From: Flavobacteriia bacterium
Lineage (GTDB): Bacteria > Bacteroidota > Bacteroidia > Flavobacteriales > Flavobacteriaceae
DNA: 5,482 nucleotides
Assembly (NCBI GenBank): GCA_018500075.1
Contig: JAHBAN010000232.1
Location: forward strand, 1 to 5,482
Reading direction: 5' to 3'
How positions within the stretch are numbered: position 1 is the stretch's first letter; every line of letters begins with the position of its first letter. The notes below the pieces were generated by a model. That model was not told the origin of the DNA, searched no databases, and was given only the letters and a program-made list of their open reading frames with translations. The position numbers and the translations under genes are program-made. Below, piece after piece: positions 1 through 3,704 of the stretch.

Positions 1-861
1 CGCGAGGGCCAGCTCCTCTTTACCTATCTTCACCTCGCGCCAGACCCCGAGCAAACCCATGATCTGCTCGCCTCCGGCTGCACCGCCATCGCTTACGAAA
101 CCGTCACAGACGAGCGCGGCGGCCTGCCCCTGCTGGCCCCCATGTCCGAAGTGGCGGGCCGTCTCGCGCCCCAAGTCGGCGCTTGGACCTTGCAAAAGGC
201 CAATGGCGGGCGCGGTGTGCTGATGGGCGGCGTGCCCGGTGTTGGCCCTGCGCGCGTTGTGGTCATGGGCGGGGGCGTTGTCGGAACCCACGCCGCCAAG
301 ATCGCCGCAGGCATGGGCGCCGATGTCACCGTGCTTGACCGCTCGCTGCCGCGCCTCAAATATCTCGATGACGTCTTCGGCGGCAGCTTCAAAAACCAGT
401 ATTCCACAGCAGGTGCCGCCGCCGAGCTGATCCGCGATGCCGATATGGTCATCGGCGCGGTGCTCATCCCCGGCGCCGCCGCGCCCAAACTGATCAGCCG
501 CGCCCAGCTTGGCGAGATGAAGCCGGGTGCCGTGCTTGTCGATGTGGCGATCGATCAGGGCGGTTGCTTTGAAACCTCCCGCGCCACAACCCACGCCGAC
601 CCGATCTATGACGTGGACGGCATCATGCACTACTGCGTTGCCAATATGCCCGGTGCGGTCGCGCGCACCTCGACAATCGCCCTTGGCAACGCGACCATGC
701 CCTTCATGCTGGCGCTCGCCGACAAAGGCTGGAAGCAAGCCTGCGCCGATGATGCGCATCTGCTCGCCGGCCTCAATGTGCACGCCGGCAAGCTGACCTA
801 TTTCGCCGTCGGCGAAGCGCTCGGCCTTGATGTCATGTCACCGCAACTTGCGATCAAATGA
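1..861 (+). CDS. ald: Alanine dehydrogenase, C-terminal 286 residues (5' end outside window)
   Basis: This is the NAD-dependent L-alanine dehydrogenase, a cytosolic enzyme that interconverts alanine and pyruvate plus ammonium. The frame is open from base 1 to TGA at 859-861. Compared with a usual length of about 370 residues, roughly 85 N-terminal residues lie upstream of the window. The first visible block, FTYLHLA, carries the conserved catalytic His (window residue 11, matching His96 of characterised enzymes). The Rossmann nucleotide motif GGGVVG is at residues 90-95. Asp113 ends the second strand (VTVLD) where NAD-specific enzymes have Asp198. Asp185 in AIDQGG matches the second catalytic residue, Asp270. 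The signatures HYCVANMPGA and TSTIALGNATMP follow near the C-terminus. Residue numbers assigned to other enzymes are from memory of the family. An in-frame ATG at 142 lies inside the catalytic domain and is not the start. The gene ends directly before a repeat-rich gap. Its promoter and regulator are not visible. Confidence 0.97.
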   Translation, partial: REGQLLFTYLHLAPDPEQTHDLLASGCTAIAYETVTDERGGLPLLAPMSEVAGRLAPQVGAWTLQKANGGRGVLMGGVPGVGPARVVVMGGGVVGTHAAKIAAGMGADVTVLDRSLPRLKYLDDVFGGSFKNQYSTAGAAAELIRDADMVIGAVLIPGAAAPKLISRAQLGEMKPGAVLVDVAIDQGGCFETSRATTHADPIYDVDGIMHYCVANMPGAVARTSTIALGNATMPFMLALADKGWKQACADDAHLLAGLNVHAGKLTYFAVGEALGLDVMSPQLAIK

Positions 862-866
862 CCCTC

Positions 867-893
867 TGGTGCGCCGTCACTGCCCCCTACAGG
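867..893 (-). repeat. Degenerate REP-like element, inverted relative to the array that follows
   Basis: Read on the minus strand, this stretch begins CCCTGTAGGGGGC and ends GGCGCACC. It therefore has the same GTAG head (887-890) and the same CGCACC tail as the three plus-strand copies at 905-1005, but its internal stem has decayed by substitution and a short deletion. It begins only 6 bp after the ald stop codon. Its GCCCCCTAC (882-890) forms a perfect 9-bp inverted repeat with GTAGGGGGC (905-913) of the next copy across a 14-base loop. The two elements are thus head to head, and the ald mRNA could fold into a GC-rich 3' hairpin. There is no T-tract, so it is not a canonical intrinsic terminator. 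Confidence 0.6.
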
Positions 894-900
894 GTTAACG

Positions 901-1005
901 CCCCGTAGGGGGCGCAGTCTCTGCGCACCTTAGGCCGCCCCCGTAGGGGGCGCAGTCTCTGCGCACCTTAGGCCGCCCCCGTAGGGTGCGCAGTCTCTGC
1001 GCACC
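901..1005 (+). repeat. Tandem array of three GTAG-headed palindromic (REP-like) units, 38-bp period
   Basis: Three copies start with CCCCGTAG at 901, 939 and 977. The first two 38-bp units are identical, and the third is cut short after its hairpin. Each copy is a GTAG tetranucleotide (905-908, 943-946, 981-984) followed directly by a stem-loop. In copy three the stem is perfect: GGTGCGCAG (985-993), loop TCT, CTGCGCACC (997-1005). In copies one and two a T-to-G change leaves one G/A mismatch in the stem. A GTAG or GGAG head joined to a short imperfect hairpin is the described layout of REP elements mobilised by RAYT (TnpA-REP) transposases; assigning this family to them is inference. No RAYT gene is in the window. 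The units are directly adjacent without unique spacers, so this is not a CRISPR array. Confidence 0.8.
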
Positions 1006-1057
1006 ACACTCAAGACAAACCAGCTGTATCGCGACGGAAAATGAGCGCCCCCCGTAT

Positions 1058-1077
1058 CAGTCTCGTAAAACAGACTG
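1058..1077 (+). promoter_or_regulatory. Small inverted repeat just upstream of the MsrQ-like gene's ribosome binding site
   Basis: CAGTCT (1058-1063) and AGACTG (1072-1077) are a perfect 6-bp inverted repeat around the 8-base loop CGTAAAAC. The right arm ends one base before the GAGG Shine-Dalgarno at 1079-1082. If formed in the mRNA, this hairpin would sit against the ribosome binding site. It could also be a short operator. There is no T-tract, so it is not a terminator. A 6-bp inverted repeat can arise by chance, so the functional role is speculative. Confidence 0.3.
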
Positions 1078-1088
1078 TGAGGTTCCCC

Positions 1089-1688
1089 ATGCTCTCCCGC
1101 CTTTCCCCCTACTGGCTCTGGCTCCTTCTGAGCCTCCCGGCTTTGGCCGTGCTCAACGATGTGCTCACCTCGACAGACCCCAAAGCCCTCAAACACGCGC
1201 TGCACCCGTCAGGCGAGTTTGCCGCGCGCTTTATGATTGTCTCGATGATGGCCACACCGCTCGCCATGCTTTTTAAAGGCAAGAGCTTCCCCATCTGGCT
1301 CAAGAAAAACCGCCGCTCTTTCGGCGTGGCGGCTTTCGCCTATGCGGCCCTGCACCTCGGGTTCTATCTCGTCTCGCGGGGCAGCTTTGAGAAAATCCTC
1401 ACCCAAGCCACCCATTTTGACATCCTCACAGGCTGGCTCGCCTTCCTGATTTTCCTGCCGCTCGCGGCCACATCTTTTGACGCCGCCGTGCGCGCGCTTG
1501 GCCCCCGCTGGAAAAGCGTGCAACGCTGGGTCTACGCCGCCGCCGTGCTCACACTTCTGCACTGGGCCGCAAAAGACGGCTGGGAGGGGCTGCCGCCCGC
1601 GCTGGTGAACTTCACACCGCTCATCCTGCTCGAAGGCTACCGGATCTGGTATTGGTATATCCGTCCGCGCCCCGCGCGCACGGCCTGA
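1089..1688 (+). CDS. Ferric-reductase-like transmembrane cytochrome, MsrQ/YedZ-like
   Basis: This 199-residue integral membrane protein has about six hydrophobic helices (near 9-24, 44-61, 76-94, 112-128, 146-162 and 172-190). Its layout is that of MsrQ/YedZ, the b-haem subunit that passes electrons to the periplasmic methionine sulfoxide reductase MsrP. Family-like blocks are RRSFGVAAFAYAALHLGFYL (75-94), GWLAFLIFLPLAATS (115-129) and the segment around WVYAAAVLTLLHW (147-159). His89 and His158 match the haem-ligand histidines 91 and 164 of E. coli MsrQ. The position matching His151, exactly 13 residues before His158, is Gln145. The start at 1089 is chosen because GAGG (1079-1082) lies 6 bases upstream. 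An in-frame ATG at 1041 would add 16 polar residues and has only a weak, too-close purine stretch. No msrP is adjacent: ald lies upstream and a terminator downstream. It may therefore be an orphan ferric-reductase-like cytochrome rather than a true MsrQ, so no symbol is assigned. Confidence 0.88.
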   Translation: MLSRLSPYWLWLLLSLPALAVLNDVLTSTDPKALKHALHPSGEFAARFMIVSMMATPLAMLFKGKSFPIWLKKNRRSFGVAAFAYAALHLGFYLVSRGSFEKILTQATHFDILTGWLAFLIFLPLAATSFDAAVRALGPRWKSVQRWVYAAAVLTLLHWAAKDGWEGLPPALVNFTPLILLEGYRIWYWYIRPRPARTA

Positions 1689-1700
1689 AACAGCCAAAGC

Positions 1701-1748
1701 GCGCACCACGGGTCCAACACCCCGTAGGGTGCGCATTCACTGCGCACC
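1701..1748 (+). repeat. Isolated REP-like element downstream of the MsrQ-like gene, with an inverted half copy
   Basis: CCCC at 1720-1723 and the GTAG head at 1724-1727 are followed by GGTGCGCA (1728-1735), loop TTCAC, and TGCGCACC (1741-1748). This is a perfect 8-bp hairpin of the same family as the array at 901-1005. The loop differs, so the copy is not a recent duplicate of the upstream array. At 1701-1712, GCGCACCACGGG resembles the reverse complement of the element's head region (CCCGTAGGGTGCGC), giving a partial inverted copy 7 bp before the full one. With the array upstream, repeats of this family bracket the MsrQ-like gene on both sides, in non-coding DNA only. Confidence 0.7.
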
Positions 1749-1764
1749 ACCCCGTCACCAAACC

Positions 1765-1796
1765 AAAAAACCCCGCGCAATCGCGCGGGGCTTTTT
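1765..1796. terminator. Bidirectional intrinsic terminator between the MsrQ-like gene (+) and tRNA-Met (-)
   Basis: CCCCGCGC (1771-1778) and GCGCGGGG (1783-1790) form a perfect 8-bp GC stem with the 4-base loop AATC. On the plus strand it is followed by CTTTTT (1791-1796). On the minus strand it is followed by six T residues, the complement of A1765-1770. It therefore has canonical form in both directions. It lies 77 bp after the MsrQ-like stop codon and 12 bp beyond the 3' CCA end of the tRNA gene, where the two converging transcription units meet. Confidence 0.92.
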
Positions 1797-1807
1797 CGGT
1801 CGGTTTG

Positions 1808-1884
1808 TGGTAGCGTGAGGTGGACTTGAACCACCGACCCCAGCATTATGAGTGCTGTGCTCTAACCAACTGAGCTATCACGCC
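1808..1884 (-). tRNA. tRNA-Met (anticodon CAU), elongator type
   Basis: A complete 77-nt cloverleaf reads on the minus strand. The acceptor GGCGTGA (1884-1878) pairs with TCACGCT (1818-1812) with a G1-U72 wobble. Discriminator A and encoded CCA end at 1808. The D arm is GCTC/GAGC with loop AGTTGGTTA. The anticodon stem CAGCA/TGCTG is fully paired around the loop CTCATAA, giving anticodon CAU. The variable loop is GGGTC. The T arm GGTGG/CCACC encloses TTCAAGT. It is not the initiator, because it lacks the GGG/CCC anticodon-stem signature and the unpaired first base. A CAU anticodon is also used by the lysidine-modified tRNA-Ile2. The A31-U39 pair and GGGGTC stretch match elongator tRNA-Met better, as recalled from E. 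coli, but Ile2 is not formally excluded. Confidence 0.93.
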
Positions 1885-1905
1885 ATTCACAACCGATGTG
1901 GGCGA

Positions 1906-1932
1906 ATTAGCCAAGCCTTGCAGCGGAGTCAA
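1906..1932 (-). promoter_or_regulatory. Possible sigma-70-type promoter for tRNA-Met
   Basis: On the minus strand, TTGACT (1932-1927) matches five of six bases of the -35 consensus. GCTAAT (1911-1906) matches four of six bases of the -10 consensus. The 15-base spacer is shorter than ideal. Transcription would start roughly 10-20 bases before the mature tRNA 5' end at 1884, which is typical for tRNA genes. The region is also AT-richer than its surroundings. The weak -10 and short spacer keep confidence low. Read-through from mscL is an alternative source of the transcript. Confidence 0.4.
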
Positions 1933-1955
1933 ACACAAAACTTCCCCAAGCGTCC

Positions 1956-1995
1956 AAATTGCAGGAGGCCCGCTGCAAAAAGCCGGCCCTTGCCG
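1956..1995 (-). terminator. Weak terminator-like hairpins after mscL
   Basis: Downstream of the mscL stop, the minus strand carries CGGC-AAGG-GCCG (1995-1984), followed two bases later by TTTTT (1981-1977). A second stem follows, TTGCAG/CTGCAA (1978-1973 and 1964-1959, 8-base loop), with TTT behind it. Each stem is short (4 and 6 bp), so termination would be inefficient on its own. Their position between mscL and the tRNA gene is the main support. Confidence 0.35.
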
Positions 1996-2016
1996 TTTGA
2001 ACCTTCAGCGATGCGC

Positions 2017-2454
2017 CTATTTCTTGGCAAGCGCATCGCGGATTTCCGCGAGCAGCTCAAGCTCTGTCGGCCCCGCCGGAGCAGCTTCTTCGGGGGCGGC
2101 CTCTTCCTCGGCCTTGGCGGCGTCTTTCACCTTGTTGACCGAGCGCACAAGCATGAAGACCACAAAGGCAATGATCAGGAAATTGATCACCGCCATAATG
2201 AAGCTACCATAGGCAAAGACCGCCGCACCGCTCTCGCGCGCAGCCTCAAGCGAAGCGCCCTCGGCCACAGCGCCAGACAGCACCGCATACATATTGCTAA
2301 AGTCGACACCGCCCAAAGCGAGGCCGATGATCGGGTTGATCAGATCGGCCACCAAAGAGCCGACAATCGCCGTAAAGGCCGCGCCGATGATAATCCCGAC
2401 GGCCATATCCATAACATTGCCCTTGGCAATAAAGTCCTTGAATTCGTTTAGCAT
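2017..2454 (-). CDS. mscL: Large-conductance mechanosensitive channel MscL
   Basis: MscL is the inner-membrane homopentameric channel that opens under membrane tension and releases solutes during hypo-osmotic shock. The protein has 145 residues against 136 in E. coli. The N-terminal amphipathic helix MLNEFKDFIAKGNVMDMAVG is followed by TM1 (about 14-44) with the pore-lining run GIIIGAAFTAIVGSLVADLI. The periplasmic loop (about 45-78) contains GGVDFSN. TM2 (about 79-103, FLIIAFVVFMLV) precedes the basic RSVNKVK. An acidic, Ala/Pro-rich linker (112-129) leads into the cytoplasmic bundle helix ELLAEIRDAL (133-142). Start ATG at 2452-2454 gives the family N-terminus; a 20-residue upstream extension in the same frame has no family resemblance. 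AGGGA at 2470-2466 is a plausible but slightly distant ribosome binding site (11 bases). The 114-bp gap to ytoQ suggests its own promoter, which I could not define. Confidence 0.97.
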   Translation of the reverse strand: MLNEFKDFIAKGNVMDMAVGIIIGAAFTAIVGSLVADLINPIIGLALGGVDFSNMYAVLSGAVAEGASLEAARESGAAVFAYGSFIMAVINFLIIAFVVFMLVRSVNKVKDAAKAEEEAAPEEAAPAGPTELELLAEIRDALAKK

Positions 2455-2522
2455 TGGTTCACTCGTCCCTGAAAATACTCTGTGCCGGCTCACCGGCTGG
2501 GCGCATCCTAACACAGCAGCGC

Positions 2523-2546
2523 AAAAAAGCAGCCCTGTTTCACGGG
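2523..2546 (-). terminator. Possible weak terminator after ytoQ
   Basis: On the minus strand, CCCGTG-AAA-CAGGG forms a 5-bp stem with one bulged base (2546-2533). Four bases later comes a run of six T residues (2528-2523). It lies about 25 bp after the ytoQ stop and would separate the pheT cluster from mscL. The stem is short and bulged and the T-run is offset, so this is only suggestive. Confidence 0.35.
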
Positions 2547-2568
2547 GAATTAACGCCCTGACCGCCCC

Positions 2569-3012
2569 CTACTCTGGCAGCGCCCCGCTCAGCACATAGC
2601 GCAGGATCTGCGCCACTTCTTCGGGCTTGCGCGCCACAGCCAGCGCGGCGGCGTCGACTTCTTTCAAGGCGTGGTCATGCTCAGGCTGCTGCAAGATGAT
2701 CAGGCTCTTGCCCAAGGCGCTCGCATAGCCTGCATCAAAGGCCGCGTTCCACTGCTTGTATTGCGCCCCAAAGCGCACCACGACAACATCCGCCTCGCCA
2801 ATCGCCTTGCGGGTGCGGATGGCGTTCAAACTCGCGCCCTTGCGGTCGTGCCAGAACTTATCCGCCTCGGCCCCCAGAATGGCCACGCCACAGTCGTCAG
2901 AGGCCGCATGGTCGGTCACAGGCGCGCTAAAGCTCACATCCAGCCCCGCGCAGGCCGCAATGATCTGCTCACGCCAATCGGTGTGAATTTCGCCGCTCAA
3001 ATAGACTTTCAT
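2569..3012 (-). CDS. ytoQ: YtoQ-family protein
   Basis: This 147-residue soluble protein matches the uncharacterised YtoQ family (named after Bacillus subtilis YtoQ). The characteristic N-terminus is VYLSGEIHTDWREQI (3-17). The middle contains TDHAASDD (33-40) and a RTR motif (66-68). The C-terminal signature is ADVVVVRFGAQYKQWNAAFD (74-93), continuing AGYASALGKSLIIL (94-107). That last block resembles the nucleoside 2-deoxyribosyltransferase pattern, in which a small N-terminal beta strand and a D..G...E.GYA..LGK segment build the nucleoside site. Here the position of the catalytic Glu is Asp93. A nucleotide- or nucleoside-related role is inference only; the biochemical function is not known to me. 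The ATG at 3012 has a strong GAGGAG Shine-Dalgarno (3024-3019) 6 bases upstream, overlapping the TGA of the methyltransferase gene. A longer frame upstream has no family resemblance. It is the last gene of the pheT cluster. Confidence 0.9.
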   Translation of the reverse strand: MKVYLSGEIHTDWREQIIAACAGLDVSFSAPVTDHAASDDCGVAILGAEADKFWHDRKGASLNAIRTRKAIGEADVVVVRFGAQYKQWNAAFDAGYASALGKSLIILQQPEHDHALKEVDAAALAVARKPEEVAQILRYVLSGALPE

Positions 3013-3018
3013 GTCGCT

Positions 3019-3025
3019 CTCCTCA
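3019..3025 (-). promoter_or_regulatory. ytoQ ribosome binding site overlapping the upstream stop codon
   Basis: The minus strand reads TGAGGAG, in which TGA (3025-3023) stops the methyltransferase and GAGGAG (3024-3019) is the Shine-Dalgarno for ytoQ, 6 bases before its ATG. Ribosomes terminating on the first gene therefore finish on the initiation site of the second, an arrangement typical of translational coupling. Confidence 0.8.
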
Positions 3026-3682
3026 GTCTGGTTTGCGCGCCACAACATAGCGCGAAATGGCGGGCCAGTTGCCGGCCTCAACCGTCTCAAAGCCCGCACC
3101 TGCTATCAGCCGGTCCACATCACTCATCCGCCAAAGCCCCACTTCGGGCGCCTTGCCGATCCGCTTGAGCACAGGCAAAACAGCCCGCACCAGAAAGCGC
3201 TTCCAGCCAAAGGCGGGGTCTGCCAGACACGGCGTCTTGCTGATCATCAGCCCCCCGGGCGCGAGCATGGCAAAAATATCGCGCATAAGCCCCTCAGGGT
3301 CCGGCGTGAGGTGAAACAGGTTGAACCCCATCACCACATCAAAGCGCGCGTCGCGCCGGCTGCTTTCCTGGCTGCTTTCCTGCGTGCTCTCCTGCGCACT
3401 CAGCACCAGAAAGCTCAGGTTGGACAGCCCCGCCTCTGCCGCCTTCTCGCGGGCAATCCGCACCATCTCGCCGGATTGGTCGGTGCCAAGATACTGCCCC
3501 ACAAGCGGCGCAAGGCGCAGCGCGGTGGTGCCGGTGCCACAGCCCAGCTCCAACACCCGCATTTCCGGCGCCAGATGGCTCTGGGTGATGGCGAGCGTGT
3601 GCTCGTAATCATCGGCGCTGCGCATCGGGCTTTCGGCGTATTTCGGCGCCATCCTGTCCCAGAACGTCTTGCTGTCCACCAT
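3023..3682 (-). CDS. Class I SAM-dependent methyltransferase, substrate unknown
   Basis: This 219-residue cytosolic protein has a Rossmann-type methyltransferase fold. Motif I is VLELGCGTGTTAL (43-55), the SAM-binding glycine loop. Asp68 in GTDQSGEM ends the second strand and should bind the ribose hydroxyls. FDVVMGFNLFHLTPD (114-128) is the post-core motif, and LAPGGLMISKTP (140-151) is the typical strand/turn of Methyltransf_11/25-type enzymes. The family resembles small-molecule, lipid and ubiquinone-type methyltransferases, but nothing visible fixes the substrate. Between the third and fourth strands is QESTQESSQESS (97-108), encoded by a 12-bp tandem repeat. The start ATG at 3680-3682 has GAAGGGG (3695-3689) 6 bases upstream. 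A 27-residue upstream extension, overlapping the pheT end, is Arg/Ala-rich and not family-like. The gene follows pheT by 22 bp and precedes ytoQ by 10 bp, so co-transcription is likely. Confidence 0.93.
   Translation of the reverse strand: MVDSKTFWDRMAPKYAESPMRSADDYEHTLAITQSHLAPEMRVLELGCGTGTTALRLAPLVGQYLGTDQSGEMVRIAREKAAEAGLSNLSFLVLSAQESTQESSQESSRRDARFDVVMGFNLFHLTPDPEGLMRDIFAMLAPGGLMISKTPCLADPAFGWKRFLVRAVLPVLKRIGKAPEVGLWRMSDVDRLIAGAGFETVEAGNWPAISRYVVARKPD
3359..3394 (-). repeat. Three in-frame 12-bp tandem repeats inside the methyltransferase gene
   Basis: On the plus strand the units are GCTGCTTTCCTG (3359-3370), an identical copy (3371-3382), and CGTGCTCTCCTG (3383-3394) with three differences. 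Read on the minus strand they encode QEST-QESS-QESS, a polar insertion between conserved strands of the fold. Because the unit is a multiple of three, gain or loss of copies by slippage would keep the reading frame. Confidence 0.85.
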
Positions 3683-3704
3683 CACTTGCCCCTTCAGGCT
3701 TGGC

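Noticed and set aside
93..488. 131-codon minus-strand frame opposite ald
   Set aside because: It is antisense to conserved ald motifs, and its product is a Pro/Ala/Ser/Thr-rich shadow.
901..1005. CRISPR-like array of regularly spaced 38-bp units
   Set aside because: The repeats are directly contiguous with no unique spacers, only about 2.7 copies exist, and no cas genes are present. The GTAG-hairpin structure fits REP elements.
1041..1088. Upstream start (ATG 1041) for the MsrQ-like protein
   Set aside because: It has no properly spaced Shine-Dalgarno and adds a 16-residue polar leader, while the ATG at 1089 has GAGG 6 bases upstream and begins right before the first membrane helix.
1209..1736. 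175-codon minus-strand frame opposite the MsrQ-like gene
   Set aside because: The sense-strand product has a coherent six-helix membrane layout and haem histidines, whereas the antisense product has no recognisable feature and runs through a REP element.
1808..1884. tRNA-Ile2 (CAU read as lysidine) or initiator tRNA-fMet
   Set aside because: The initiator signature (three G-C pairs in the lower anticodon stem, mismatched first base) is absent, and the anticodon arm and variable loop match elongator tRNA-Met better. Ile2 remains a minor possibility.
1852..2451. 199-codon plus-strand frame running through the tRNA and opposite mscL
   Set aside because: It starts inside the tRNA-Met gene and covers the mscL antisense strand. 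The composition is shadow-like.
2484..2497. GCCGG-CTCA-CCGGC palindrome upstream of mscL as terminator or operator
   Set aside because: The stem is only 5 bp and is not followed by T residues on either strand. Short GC palindromes are common in this composition, so no function can be supported.
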